Of a stretch of DNA of 64,000 nucleotides, positions 1 to 9,640 are shown piece after piece (position 1 is the stretch's first letter; every line of letters starts with the position of its first letter). This DNA comes from Agreia sp. Leaf210 (GTDB taxonomy: Bacteria > Actinomycetota > Actinomycetes > Actinomycetales > Microbacteriaceae), in the NCBI RefSeq assembly GCF_001421485.1, contig NZ_LMKK01000002.1:1-64000 (forward strand), given 5' to 3'. Both the position numbers and the translations under genes were made by a program. Below the pieces are notes generated by a model. The model did not search any database. It saw only the letters and a list, made by a program, of their open reading frames with translations, and was not told where the DNA came from.

Positions 1-118
1 TAGTGCACGCTGTTGAGTTCTCAAAGATCGGACGCACCCGAACATCCACCACACCAACCGGCGCAGCCTCAACTCGGGGCAACTTCTCAAACCTAGACCC
101 TGTTGAAGTTCTTGTCAA
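1..118 (-). promoter_or_regulatory. rRNA operon promoter and 16S leader (16S gene lies outside, to the left)
   Basis: Read on the minus strand, a perfect -35 hexamer TTGACA (113-118) is followed after 17 bp by TAGGTT (90-95) as the -10. Further downstream comes the block TTTGAGAACTCAACAGCGTG, which is characteristic of the leader just before 16S rRNA genes in Actinobacteria. I infer that an rrn operon starts here and runs leftwards out of the window. The 16S gene itself is not present, so the leader is incomplete. Confidence 0.7.
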
Positions 119-396
119 ATCGAGCAATTCGAGCGACCCGATCGGAATCAGGCGCACCGAATCGAACTAAACGACTTTCGACAGGGTGAGGTTTACATCC
201 TAGAAGAAGATGCGGAGTCGTTTATAGACTCTGATCTGAAACTATGGGATGGTCCCGCTTGAGGCCGGAAGCTCTTCGGCTTTCCGAACCTGTGGGGTGA
301 CAAGAGGAAACATTACGGAAACACTCGGCGCTCGTCAAAACCGGCGTGCAGCCCGGGCGTGTCGTCACCCGCATCCCCGGAATCCCGCGGAAGTGG
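119..396. other. Intergenic, no gene recognised
   Basis: This is the space between the rrn promoter and the end of the helicase gene. Its right half contains only short overlapping frames with no homology I recognise. Sequences upstream of a -35 box can hold additional rrn promoters or an UP element. I see A/T-richer stretches (about 160-245) but no second clear promoter. Confidence 0.5.
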
Positions 397-433
397 CTCC
401 CTTCGACACGCTCGACGAGCGACGGGCTCAGGG
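397..433. repeat. REP-like palindrome at the 3' end of the helicase gene
   Basis: The stretch contains the arms CTCCCTTCGAC and GGGCTCAGGG around a GCTCGACGAGC core. It is a variant of the short palindromic repeat CCCTGAGC...TCGAAGGG, of which a second copy lies inside the fbiC-like gene at 33923-33941. The stop codon of the helicase gene (428-430) lies inside the repeat arm. It may act as a 3' hairpin. The family assignment is from recall of Microbacteriaceae genomes. Confidence 0.5.
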
Positions 434-3022
434 AACGCGGGGGCTGTTGTCGATCGAGACGACGCGAACAACGGCCACACCCTGCTCGTTGGACTCGGCG
501 AGATCGACGGTCGCCGAGATACCGAAGTCGTGATCACCCGCCGGGTCATCGAAGATCTGACGCACCGACCACTCCCCCGGCCGCTCGTCGATGATGAGCA
601 TCGCGGCGCTCCGCGCATCCGCACCCGTGAGCAGTTCGTCGTGCTCGTCGAAGTAGCCGTCCATGGCATTCGCCCAGGCATTCGCGTCGAAACCTGACGT
701 CGCATCCAATTCGCCGAGCGCTTCGTAGTTCTCGAGGGCCGCGAGCTGAACCCGGCGGAACATCTCGTTGCGCACGAGGATTCGGAAGGCGCGCGCGTTC
801 GAGGTGAGCAGTCGCGGTGCCGGAGGCACGATGCCCGGATTCTCGACGTTGACCCCATCGTCACTTGGATTGATCAGCTCTTCCCACTCGTCGAGCAGGC
901 TCGAGTCGACCTGGCGCACGAGTTCTCCAAGCCACTCGATGAGATCGTGCAGTTCTTCGGTCTTCGCCTCGTCGGGGATCGTCTGCCGTGCCGCGCGGAA
1001 GGCGTCGGACAGGTACCGCAAGACGAGACCCTCCGAGCGGGAGAGCTTGTAGAAGTTGATGAAGTCGCCGAAGGTCATCGCTCTCTCGTAGAGATCGCGC
1101 ACCACCGACTTCGGCTTCAGTTCGAAGTCTCCGATCCACGGCTGCGAGGCACTGTAGACCTCGAACGCCTCGCCGAGAAGCTGCTCGAGCGGCATCGGCC
1201 AGGTCACCTGCTCGAGTAGTTCCATGCGCTGCTCGTACTCGATGCCCTCGGCCTTCATCGAGGCCACGGCCTCGCCCCTCGCCAAGAACTTCTGCGCGGA
1301 CAGGACCGGGCGAGGATTCTCGAGCGTCGATTCGACCACGGAGATCATGTCGAGCACATACGTCTCGCTGTCTTCGTCGAGCAGGTCGAAGACCGCGAGC
1401 GCGAAAGGCGACAGCGGCTGGTTCAGCGCGAAATTGGGCTGCAGGTCGACGGTGAGCCGGATGCGATCGGGCCCGCCGCCCGGTTGCGGCACCTGGGTGA
1501 CGACCTCGGCCGTCCGAAGCGTGCGATAGATGGCGAGCGCCTGGCGCAGGTGCGCGAGTTGTTTCGCCCGGGGCTCGTGGCTCGTCTCGATGAGCTGCCT
1601 GAACTCGGTGAAGGCGTCGCCCTCGCGGGCGATGACGTTGAGAACCATCGAGTGACTCACCTGCATGCTCGACGACAGGGTCTCGGGCTCTGCGTCGACC
1701 AGTCTCAGGAAACTGGGTTCTCCCCACGAGACGAAGCCCTCGGGGGCTCGCTTCTTGACGATCTTGCGCTTCTTCTTGGGGTCGTCGCCGGCTTTCGCGA
1801 TCGCCTTGAGATTCTCGGTCTCATGCTCGGGGGCCTGCACCACGACGGTGCCGGCGGTGTCGTATCCGGCTCGGCCGGCGCGACCCGCTATCTGGTGGAA
1901 TTCCCGTGCGTTGAGCTGGCGCATCCGTACACCGTCGAATTTGGTGAGTGCCGTGAGCAGCACGGTACGGATAGGCACGTTGATTCCGACGCCGAGCGTG
2001 TCCGTACCGCAGATGACGCGCAGCAGACCCTGCTGAGCGAGCTGCTCGACGAGGCGACGATATTTCGGCAGCATGCCAGCGTGATGCACACCGATGCCCG
2101 AGCGGATCAGCCTGTTCAGCGTCTTACCGAAGGCCGTGGTGAAGCGGAATCCCCCGATGACCTCGGCAATCTCGTCTCGTTGTTCTCTGGTCGCAACGCG
2201 GATGCTCGTGAGCGCCTGAGCGCGCTCGAGCGCGGCGAGCTGCGAGAAGTGCACGATGTAGACCGGCGCCTGGTGAGTCTCGAGCAACTCCTCGACGGTT
2301 TCTTGAACGGGCGTCGTGGCGTAGTAGTAGTGCAGAGGAACCGGCCGCTCGACACCCGTGACGACGGCGGTCTCGCGATCGGTTCGAGCGGTCAGGTCCT
2401 TGGCGAGCCAGGTGACGTCGCCGAGCGTGGCCGACATCAGAACGAACTGCACGTCGGGAAGGGTGAGCAGCGGGACCTGCCAGGCCCAGCCGCGTTCGGG
2501 GTCGGAGTAGAAGTGGAACTCGTCCATGACGACCTGCCCGACGTCGGTGTCGGCACCATGGCGCAAGGCCAGATTCGCCAGGATCTCGGCCGTGCAGCAG
2601 ATGATCGGCGCATCCGGATTCACCGACGAGTCACCCGTGACCATGCCCACGTTGGCCGCCCCGAACACCTCGACCAGCGCGAAGAACTTCTCGCTGACCA
2701 GCGCCTTGATCGGAGCGGTGTAGTAGCTGCGCTGACCCCGCACGATGGCCGCGGCATGCGCCCCGATGGCGACGAGGGATTTACCGGTGCCCGTGGGCGT
2801 CGAGAGGATGACGTTCGCCCCGGAGACGATCTCGATGACCGCCTCTTCTTGGGCGGGATACAGCGTGATGCCTCGTGAGCTCGCCCACGTCTCGAAAGCA
2901 CTGAAGATCGTGTCTTCGTCGAACTGCTCGGGAAGGAGCGACAGCAGGGAGGCGCTTTCGCCCCCGTCGCCCGAGGCGGTGGCGTCGTCGTTGTCGGCGG
3001 CCTCGGGAAGAGTCACGGTCAT
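428..3022 (-). CDS. DEAD/DEAH-box helicase with DUF3516 C-terminal region
   Basis: This is a superfamily 2 helicase of about 864 residues, predicted to unwind RNA or DNA using ATP. The N-terminal half shows Walker A (TPTGTGKS), a DEFH box (VMDEFHF), motif III (MSATLGD) and motif VI (HQIAGRAGRAGYD), all intact. The C-terminal half fits the DUF3516 region found in actinobacterial relatives of Ski2-like helicases. I chose the start at 3022, giving Met-Thr-Val-Thr-Leu-Pro. The longer open frame upstream overlaps the divergent imuA' promoter and has a non-protein-like composition. The gene is divergent from the mutasome operon, so the SOS box between them could affect both. The cellular substrate is unknown. 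Confidence 0.85.
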   Translation of the reverse strand: MTVTLPEAADNDDATASGDGGESASLLSLLPEQFDEDTIFSAFETWASSRGITLYPAQEEAVIEIVSGANVILSTPTGTGKSLVAIGAHAAAIVRGQRSYYTAPIKALVSEKFFALVEVFGAANVGMVTGDSSVNPDAPIICCTAEILANLALRHGADTDVGQVVMDEFHFYSDPERGWAWQVPLLTLPDVQFVLMSATLGDVTWLAKDLTARTDRETAVVTGVERPVPLHYYYATTPVQETVEELLETHQAPVYIVHFSQLAALERAQALTSIRVATREQRDEIAEVIGGFRFTTAFGKTLNRLIRSGIGVHHAGMLPKYRRLVEQLAQQGLLRVICGTDTLGVGINVPIRTVLLTALTKFDGVRMRQLNAREFHQIAGRAGRAGYDTAGTVVVQAPEHETENLKAIAKAGDDPKKKRKIVKKRAPEGFVSWGEPSFLRLVDAEPETLSSSMQVSHSMVLNVIAREGDAFTEFRQLIETSHEPRAKQLAHLRQALAIYRTLRTAEVVTQVPQPGGGPDRIRLTVDLQPNFALNQPLSPFALAVFDLLDEDSETYVLDMISVVESTLENPRPVLSAQKFLARGEAVASMKAEGIEYEQRMELLEQVTWPMPLEQLLGEAFEVYSASQPWIGDFELKPKSVVRDLYERAMTFGDFINFYKLSRSEGLVLRYLSDAFRAARQTIPDEAKTEELHDLIEWLGELVRQVDSSLLDEWEELINPSDDGVNVENPGIVPPAPRLLTSNARAFRILVRNEMFRRVQLAALENYEALGELDATSGFDANAWANAMDGYFDEHDELLTGADARSAAMLIIDERPGEWSVRQIFDDPAGDHDFGISATVDLAESNEQGVAVVRVVSIDNSPRVP

Positions 3023-3079
3023 GATGTATCGATCCTGCCCTCTGCCGGGCCGAGCGCCTAACCGACACTCGCGACCCGA

Positions 3080-3109
3080 TTGACATATTCGAACATATAT
3101 TCGAACATT
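3080..3109 (+). promoter_or_regulatory. LexA (SOS) box in the imuA' promoter
   Basis: The 16-mer TCGAACATATATTCGA at 3089-3104 matches the actinobacterial/mycobacterial SOS box TCGAAC-N4-GTTCGA with one mismatch. It lies between a TTGACA -35 (3080-3085) and a weak -10 (AACATT, 3104-3109). Transcription would then begin at about the ATG at 3115, which suggests a leaderless message. No Shine-Dalgarno sequence is visible before imuA', which fits. The sequence ATTCGAACAT occurs twice, 12 bp apart. LexA repression of this operon is established in mycobacteria; here it is inferred. Confidence 0.8.
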
Positions 3110-3114
3110 GCAGA

Positions 3115-3753
3115 ATGAGTTCGGTCGCGGCATTCGAGTCTCCTGCCTCGGTGAGGCAGGCTCTGCAGGCGCGCATCAGCTCGATGCAGTCCACGCGGCT
3201 CGACGAAGACGCCTTCCCCGTGCTGCCGATGATGCGGGCGGTTCTCGGTCGCGGTCTCCGCCGCGGAACGGTCTATTCGATCACCGGGTCGACCTCGCTC
3301 GCCCTGGCCCTCGTCGCCGCCGCGTCGCAGAGCGGCGAATGGTGCGGGGTGCTCGACGTTCCCGATCTCGGGCTCGAGGCCGCGGCCGGTTGGGGAATCG
3401 ACCTGGATCGGCTCGTCTGGGTCGCCGATCCGGGCGATCGGTGGATGTCGACGGTCGGCTCGATGGCGGATGTGCTCGGTCTGCTCATCGTCAGGGCTCC
3501 CGCGCGGGTCACCTCCGCTGAAGCGTCCCGGCTCCTCGCCCGACTGCGGCAGACCCGATCGACGATGCTCGTGCTCGGCGAATGGCCGCAGTCGGAGTCG
3601 CAGATCCGCGTCGTCTCGTCGTCGTGGACGGGCCTGGGCGCCGGTCACGGCCACCTGGCCGATCGACACCTCGAACTCGAGGTGCGTCAGGGGCAGAACG
3701 CGGGCGCGCCCCGACGGTCGCGGCTTCGAGTGCCGGCGGCGATTTCTCCATGA
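3115..3753 (+). CDS. imuA: ImuA'-type mutasome accessory protein
   Basis: This 212-residue protein is the first gene of the SOS mutasome operon. In mycobacteria, ImuA' interacts with ImuB and is needed for damage-induced mutagenesis with DnaE2. The sequence has a RecA-like feel: a Gly-Thr-Val-Tyr-Ser-Ile-Thr-Gly stretch near residue 55, and hydrophobic strands such as WCGVLDVPDLG and LGLLIVRAP. It lacks an intact Walker A, as expected for the short actinobacterial form. The assignment rests mainly on position, length and SOS control. The stop codon overlaps the imuB start (ATGA), so the two are translationally coupled. Confidence 0.75.
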   Translation: MSSVAAFESPASVRQALQARISSMQSTRLDEDAFPVLPMMRAVLGRGLRRGTVYSITGSTSLALALVAAASQSGEWCGVLDVPDLGLEAAAGWGIDLDRLVWVADPGDRWMSTVGSMADVLGLLIVRAPARVTSAEASRLLARLRQTRSTMLVLGEWPQSESQIRVVSSSWTGLGAGHGHLADRHLELEVRQGQNAGAPRRSRLRVPAAISP

Positions 3754-5294
3754 CATCGTCAGACGCCCGTGTTCTCGTGGTCTGGCTGCCCGACTGGCCC
3801 GTCATCGCCGCCCGACGAAGTCTCGAGCTGACCTCCGATCAGCCGCTCGCGCTCATTCACAAGGGCGTCGTCTTCGCCTGCTCGAGTGACGCTCGAACGT
3901 CGGGGGTGCAGCGCGGCCTCGCTGTTCGCGAGGCGCAGCTCAGGTGCCCCCAGCTTCTGGTCGTCGCCTACGACCCACAGGTCGATGCCCGGGCCTTCGA
4001 ACCCGTCGTGGCGTCGCTCGAAGATCTGGTTCCCGGCGTGCGCATTCTTCGACCCGGGCTGTGCGCCATTCGCGCCAGGGGGCCCGCCCGGTTCTATGGC
4101 GGCGAAGAGCGCGCGGCGTCGACGATTCTCGAAGCCCTGGCGAGGGCCGACATTCCCGCACGTCTGGGCATCGCCGACAGTGTCTTCGGCGCCGAACGTG
4201 CAGCCCTGAAGACGAACGACGTCACGCCCCTCTCGATTGTCGACGTCGGCACAACCCGGCAGTTTCTGTCCGCTCAACCCATCTCGACGCTCGACGACAC
4301 CGCTTTGGTTCCCGTCCTGCGTCGTCTGGGCCTTCATCGCCTCGGCGACTTCGCCGCACTCGACCGAACGGCGGTCGGGGCGAGGTTCGGAGAGGCAGGA
4401 CTCCGAGCTCACGCCCGTGCATCCGCGACGGACAGGCTGTCTGGAGCCGAACACACGCCCGAGGTCGACTTCGGCGTCGATGTCATCTTCGAGCCCGCGC
4501 TCGATCGTGTCGATCAGATCGCTTTCGGCGTCAGAACAGCATCCGAGTCGATGGTCGACCGGCTGGCCGAGAACGGTCTGGTCTGCACGGCCTTGCGCAT
4601 CACCGTCACGAGCGAGTCCGGCGAGCGGCGAGAGCGATCCTGGTCGCATCCCCACCATTTCTCGGCGGCCGACGTGGTCGACCGCGTGCGCTGGCAGCTT
4701 CAGGGGTCTGGCGGCGGCAATGCCGGGCTGACGTCTCCGATCGAGCGGGTCGAGATGTCTCCCGCCCGAGTCGACGCGAGCGCCAACCACGAATCCGGCC
4801 TCTGGGGCACCTCGCTCGACGAGCGCGTGCACCATGCCCTCGCCAGACTGCACAGCATCCTCGGCCACGGGGCGGTCGCCACTCCGTCACTCGGCGGAGG
4901 TCGCTTTCTGAACGAGAGGCAGGTTCTCGTCGCCTGGGGAGACGAGACCCCGACGTCGAAACGCGCTCTCCCCTGGCCTGGCAGCATCCCGCCACCGGCT
5001 CCTGCCACTGTCTTCGCCCACCCGAGACCGGCAGACGTGCGTGGCCCCAGCGGCGAGCCGGTCGAGGTCGACGCCCGAGGCATGACCACGGCGACTCCAG
5101 CATGGCTCGCGCTCGACCGCTCCCCCGCCCTGAAGGTCTCGTCGTGGGCCGGTCCTTGGCCGGTCACGCAGAGATGGTGGGACGCCGACGCTCACAGAAG
5201 CGCGCAGCGATTCCAGATGATCGATTCCGAAGGCATGGCCTGGCTGATGATCCTCGAAGACCACGAGTGGGCGGCCGAGGCACGCTATGACTGA
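3750..5294 (+). CDS. imuB: ImuB, catalytically inactive Y-family polymerase homologue
   Basis: This 514-residue protein is the bridging subunit of the translesion mutasome. It links ImuA', DnaE2 and the sliding clamp. The N-terminal strand reads VLVVWLPDWPVIAA, where active DinB-type polymerases carry the first catalytic aspartate (xVDMDCFFAxVE), so the metal-binding aspartate is absent as expected for ImuB. Palm, fingers and little-finger-like regions follow. The start at 3750 overlaps the imuA' stop by 4 bp. An open frame extends 56 codons upstream but lies wholly inside imuA' in another frame, so I rejected it. dnaE2 follows after 12 bp. Confidence 0.9.
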   Translation: MTSSDARVLVVWLPDWPVIAARRSLELTSDQPLALIHKGVVFACSSDARTSGVQRGLAVREAQLRCPQLLVVAYDPQVDARAFEPVVASLEDLVPGVRILRPGLCAIRARGPARFYGGEERAASTILEALARADIPARLGIADSVFGAERAALKTNDVTPLSIVDVGTTRQFLSAQPISTLDDTALVPVLRRLGLHRLGDFAALDRTAVGARFGEAGLRAHARASATDRLSGAEHTPEVDFGVDVIFEPALDRVDQIAFGVRTASESMVDRLAENGLVCTALRITVTSESGERRERSWSHPHHFSAADVVDRVRWQLQGSGGGNAGLTSPIERVEMSPARVDASANHESGLWGTSLDERVHHALARLHSILGHGAVATPSLGGGRFLNERQVLVAWGDETPTSKRALPWPGSIPPPAPATVFAHPRPADVRGPSGEPVEVDARGMTTATPAWLALDRSPALKVSSWAGPWPVTQRWWDADAHRSAQRFQMIDSEGMAWLMILEDHEWAAEARYD

Positions 5295-5306
5295 ACACGA
5301 GACGCC

Positions 5307-8300
5307 ATGAACTGGGCGAACCCGCCGATCCCCTGGTCTGACTTCGAACGCCTCGCATCGGGCACGACTCGGCACGATGATCGCCCGCACGGAGCCGACG
5401 GGGGCGACAGCCCTGCCTGGTCGCGCAAACGCGCGCCCTACGAACCGCGCGCCCGTGTCGAAAGACCCTCCGGAACCGTCGTCCCCTACGCCGAACTGCA
5501 TGCGCACTCGCACTACAGCTTTCTCGACGGCGCCTCGTCACCAGAACGCCTCGTCGAGGAAGCCGTGCGACTCGGGCTCACCGGCCTCGGCCTAACAGAT
5601 CATGACGGCCTGTATGGAATCGTTCGTATGGCCGAAGCCGCCGAGCGCATCGATCTGACGACCGTGTTCGGCGCCGAGCTCTCATTGGGTCTCGGGGCCC
5701 CCCAGAACGGCGTCGCCGATCCCGAGGGCGAGCACCTCGTGGTTCTCGCGCGACGAGAAGCCGGGTATCACCGCTTGGCCGGCGCCATCACGAGCGCCCA
5801 GCTCGCGCCTGGCGCCGAAAAGGGACACCCCGTCTACTCGCTCGACGACCTCGCGCGAGCGGCCCAGAACTCGTGGCTCGTTTTGACCGGATGCCGCAAG
5901 GGTGCCGTCAGAAGAGCTCTCGAGAGCGACGGAGCGCCGGGGGCCGCTCGAGAACTCGACCGTCTCATCGACCTCTTCGGTCGAGACAATGTGGTGGTCG
6001 AACTGTTCGACCACGGGGATCCTCGTGCATCGAGCATCAACGATGCCCTTGCTGATCTGGCGGCGCGGGCTCATCTGCCGGTGATCGCGACGAACAACGT
6101 GCACTTCGCGAGTCCCGAGACGTATCCGCTCGCATCGGCCCTGGCGGCGATTCGCGCGCGCCGCAGCCTCGACGAGATGGACGGCTGGCTGCCGGCCTCC
6201 ACCGGCGCCCATCTGCGCAGCGGGGCCGAGATGGCCGCCCGATTCTCTCGTTACCCGGGGGCCGTCGAACGAACGGTCGAGATCGCCGCAGATCTGTCGT
6301 TCTCCCTGCGATCGGCGCGGCCGAATTTGCCGAAACTCGACGTGCCGGCGGGTCACACACCGATCAGCTGGTTGCGCGAGCTCGTGCGAAGGGGTGCGCA
6401 GAAGCGCTATCCGAATGCGACACCGGAGACTCGCGACAGGCTCGAACGCGAGCTCGGTGTCATCGAAGACAAGGACTTCCCCGGTTACTTCCTCATCGTC
6501 GAAGACATCGTGGGTTTCGCCAGAGGCAGGGGAATCCTGTGCCAGGGGCGTGGATCTGCGGCGAACTCAGCCGTCTGCTACGTCCTGGGAATCACCGCGG
6601 TCGACTCCATCGCGCGTGGGCTCCCCTTCGAACGCTTCCTGTCGGCACTCCGAGAAGAAGAACCCGACATCGACGTGGACTTCGACTCCGACCGCCGCGA
6701 GGAAGTGATCCAGTACGTCTACGAGCGTTACGGCCGACGAAACGCAGCGCAGGTGGCCAACGTCATCAGCTACCGCCCCAAGAACGCCGTCCGCGACGTG
6801 GCGAAAGCGCTCGGCTACAGCCAGGGCCAGCAAGACGCCTGGTCACGGCAGATCGAGCGATGGGGAAGCCTGACCGAGACGCACGATCACGACATTCCGC
6901 CCGCGGTGACCGATCTGGCCCAGCAGCTTCTCAAGGCCCCTCGGCACCTGGGCATCCACTCCGGCGGCATGGTGCTGACCGAGAACCCGGTCGGCGAGGT
7001 GGTGCCCATCGAGCACGCGCGCAAAGAGAACCGCACCGTTCTGCAGTGGGACAAGGACGACTGCGCGTGGATGGGCCTCGTGAAGTTCGACCTGCTCGGC
7101 CTCGGAATCCTGGCGGCCCTGCAGTACACCTTCGACCTCGTCGCGGAGCACACCGGTGAGCAATGGGATCTCGACAGCATTCCCAAAGAAGAGGCCGGGG
7201 TGTACGACATGCTGTGCCGCGCCGACGCCATCGGAGTGTTCCAAGTCGAGAGCCGGGCCCAGATGGGCACGCTTCCGAGGCTGCTGCCCCGGCGCTACTA
7301 CGACCTCGTCATCGAGATCGCCCTCATTCGGCCCGGCCCCATCCAGGGTGGCGCGGTGCACCCGTACATCCGGCGCAAGACGGGAGAGGAGAAGGTCACC
7401 TATCCTCATCCCCTGCTCGAGCCCGTCCTCGAACGCACGCTCGGAGTGCCGCTCTTCCAGGAGCAGCTGATGCAGATGGCGGTGGCGGTCGGAGGATGCT
7501 CTGCCGCCGACGCCGATCTGCTTCGCCGGGCCATGGGCTCCAAACGCGGCGTCGAGCGCATCGAGTCGTTGAAAGCGACCCTGTTCGAGGGCATGGCCCG
7601 AAATGGACTCGACCTCGAGACCAGCGAGGACATCTACTCTCGTATCCAGGCGTTCGCCAATTTCGGCTTCGCAGAGAGCCACGCCCTCAGCTTCGCCCTT
7701 CTGGTCTACGCCAGCGCCTGGCTCAAGCTGCACTACCCCGCGGCGTTTCTGGCCGCGCTCCTTCGAGCCCAGCCCATGGGTTTCTATTCACCCCTCACCC
7801 TCACCGCGGATGCCCGCCGGCACGGCGTCGAGGTACGCCGGCCGAGCATCCAACGATCTCTGGCCGACGCCACGCTCGAAGAACTCGACACCGTCGGCCC
7901 CGCCGACACGCAGAACCGCGCGGAGTGCTGCGATCCGAACCAACCTCCCGTCGGCGCGTTCGATCGTGCGGCGCCCGACCTCTCGGCTTCCCACCGTCGA
8001 GACGGTCGCTTCGCCGTGCGACTCGGCCTGGCCGCGGTCACCGGCATCGGGGCCGACCTCGCTCAGCGCATCGTCGTCGAGCGACAGCAATCGGGCGACT
8101 TCACCGACCTCGCCGACCTCGCACGCCGGGTGGGGCTGTCGACGGAGCAACTCGAGGCGCTGGCCGCCGCCGGAGCCTTCGATTCGTTGGGCATCAGCCA
8201 GCGCGAGGCTTTCTGGCAGGCCGGCGAGGCGTCGGCGGAACGCCCGGATCAGCTCGCGGGCTCCTCCGTCAGCGTTCAGCCGCCCCTGCTTCCCGTGTTG

Positions 8301-8714
8301 ACGTCGACCGAGCGATTGGCCTACGACATCTGGTCGACCGGCATCTCTCCCGACGACCATCCGATCAGCCAGGCGCGCGAAGCGCTCACCGCTCGCGGTG
8401 CGTCTCCCATAGCCAGCTTGACCACGGCCGAGACGGGCAGACGCGTTCTCGCGGGCGGGGCGGTCACCCACCGACAGCGACCGCAGACCGCCGGCGGCAT
8501 CATATTCATGAACCTCGAAGACGAGACCGGCCTGCTCAACGTGATCGTCAGCACCGGTGTCTGGAATCGGTACCGGCGTCTAGCGAGGGAAGCGCCCGCA
8601 CTCGTCGTGCGGGGCATCCTCGAGCGCTCGCCGGAGGGAATCATCAACCTCGTCGCAGACAGATTCGAGGATCTGCCCCTGCAGACCCGGAGCCGCTCCC
8701 GCGACTTTCGCTAG
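5307..8714 (+). CDS. dnaE2: Error-prone DNA polymerase III alpha subunit DnaE2
   Basis: This is a 1135-residue C-family polymerase that synthesises across DNA lesions during the SOS response. It has an N-terminal PHP domain (ELHAHSHYSFLDGAS near residue 58, then GLTDHDG), the polymerase active-site block PDIDVDFD with three aspartates near residue 455, and a C-terminal OB-fold (GGIIFMNLEDETG). Its length and lack of the long C-terminal tail of DnaE1 fit DnaE2. The start MNWANPPIPW is typical of the family. It is the third gene of the imuA'-imuB-dnaE2 operon, 12 bp after imuB, and should share the LexA control seen at 3089-3104. Confidence 0.95.
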   Translation: MNWANPPIPWSDFERLASGTTRHDDRPHGADGGDSPAWSRKRAPYEPRARVERPSGTVVPYAELHAHSHYSFLDGASSPERLVEEAVRLGLTGLGLTDHDGLYGIVRMAEAAERIDLTTVFGAELSLGLGAPQNGVADPEGEHLVVLARREAGYHRLAGAITSAQLAPGAEKGHPVYSLDDLARAAQNSWLVLTGCRKGAVRRALESDGAPGAARELDRLIDLFGRDNVVVELFDHGDPRASSINDALADLAARAHLPVIATNNVHFASPETYPLASALAAIRARRSLDEMDGWLPASTGAHLRSGAEMAARFSRYPGAVERTVEIAADLSFSLRSARPNLPKLDVPAGHTPISWLRELVRRGAQKRYPNATPETRDRLERELGVIEDKDFPGYFLIVEDIVGFARGRGILCQGRGSAANSAVCYVLGITAVDSIARGLPFERFLSALREEEPDIDVDFDSDRREEVIQYVYERYGRRNAAQVANVISYRPKNAVRDVAKALGYSQGQQDAWSRQIERWGSLTETHDHDIPPAVTDLAQQLLKAPRHLGIHSGGMVLTENPVGEVVPIEHARKENRTVLQWDKDDCAWMGLVKFDLLGLGILAALQYTFDLVAEHTGEQWDLDSIPKEEAGVYDMLCRADAIGVFQVESRAQMGTLPRLLPRRYYDLVIEIALIRPGPIQGGAVHPYIRRKTGEEKVTYPHPLLEPVLERTLGVPLFQEQLMQMAVAVGGCSAADADLLRRAMGSKRGVERIESLKATLFEGMARNGLDLETSEDIYSRIQAFANFGFAESHALSFALLVYASAWLKLHYPAAFLAALLRAQPMGFYSPLTLTADARRHGVEVRRPSIQRSLADATLEELDTVGPADTQNRAECCDPNQPPVGAFDRAAPDLSASHRRDGRFAVRLGLAAVTGIGADLAQRIVVERQQSGDFTDLADLARRVGLSTEQLEALAAAGAFDSLGISQREAFWQAGEASAERPDQLAGSSVSVQPPLLPVLTSTERLAYDIWSTGISPDDHPISQAREALTARGASPIASLTTAETGRRVLAGGAVTHRQRPQTAGGIIFMNLEDETGLLNVIVSTGVWNRYRRLAREAPALVVRGILERSPEGIINLVADRFEDLPLQTRSRSRDFR

Positions 8715-8772
8715 CCCCTCCCCGCGCGGCTCGGGGTAGACCGCTGTCGGCGGTCGGGTCGAGACTGGAGAC

Positions 8773-9633
8773 ATGCCCGAACTCCCCGAGGTCCACGCGC
8801 TCGTCGCAGATCTGAGCGCACGGCTGGTCGGCCGAACCATGGCGCGCCTCGATCTGGTGTCGTTCTCCGCACTCAAGACCTTCGATCCTCCGGCCTCCGC
8901 CCTGAGCGGCCGTGTCATCACGGCCATAGATCGGCATGGCAAATTCCTCGACTTCTCGGTAGGCGATCTGCATCTCGTGATGCACCTGGCTCGCGCTGGC
9001 TGGATCCGGTGGCGCGACAGCGAACCTGCGCCGCGCACCCGGCCGACATCCGGTCCCCTCACGGCTCGACTCGTTCTCGACGACGGATCCGGGTTCGACG
9101 TCACCGAAGCGGGAACGAAGAAGAGCGTCGCCATCTGGATCGTTCGGAGTGTCGACGAGATCCCGCAGATCGAGCGCCTCGGGCCCGACCCGCTCGACCC
9201 CGCGTTCACCCTCGAGGTCTTCACCCAGATCCTCGCCTCCGCCGGTCGAACGCAGATCAAGGGCGTGCTGCGCGATCAATCGCGGATCGCCGGCATCGGC
9301 AACGCCTACTCCGACGAGATCCTTCACGTGGCACGCATGTCGCCCTACAAGCCGGCCTCTATGACGCCAGACGAGGCGGCCCGACTCTACGACGCGACCC
9401 GCGAGACTCTGCTGGGTGCCATCGAGCGGTCTGAGGGCGTCGGCGCGGCGAACCTCAAGCGAGAGAAGAAGACCGCCATGCGCGTGCACGGCAGGGCCGG
9501 GCAGGAGTGTCTGGTCTGCGGCGACACCGTGCGACAGGTGATCTTCGCCGACCGCACTCTGGAGTACTGCCCCAGTTGCCAGACGGGCGGAAAGCCGCTG
9601 GCCGACCGTGTGCTCTCGAGACTGCTGAAATGA
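8773..9633 (+). CDS. Fpg/Nei-family DNA glycosylase
   Basis: This 286-residue base-excision repair enzyme removes oxidised bases and nicks the abasic strand. The N-terminus MPELPEV supplies the catalytic Pro (after Met removal) and Glu. The helix-two-turn-helix region is at IAGIGNAYSDEIL (about residues 174-186). A C-terminal zinc finger is present (CLVCG...CPSCQ). The gene starts 58 bp after dnaE2 and may be co-transcribed, giving a compact repair cluster. I cannot separate Fpg from the Nei-like actinobacterial paralogues on sequence alone, so I give no gene symbol. Confidence 0.9.
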   Translation: MPELPEVHALVADLSARLVGRTMARLDLVSFSALKTFDPPASALSGRVITAIDRHGKFLDFSVGDLHLVMHLARAGWIRWRDSEPAPRTRPTSGPLTARLVLDDGSGFDVTEAGTKKSVAIWIVRSVDEIPQIERLGPDPLDPAFTLEVFTQILASAGRTQIKGVLRDQSRIAGIGNAYSDEILHVARMSPYKPASMTPDEAARLYDATRETLLGAIERSEGVGAANLKREKKTAMRVHGRAGQECLVCGDTVRQVIFADRTLEYCPSCQTGGKPLADRVLSRLLK

Positions 9634-9640
9634 TCGGCCG

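Noticed and set aside
1484-2878. 464-codon plus-strand open frame opposite the helicase gene
   Set aside because: It is an antisense shadow in GC-rich DNA; the minus strand encodes a clear helicase with all motifs.
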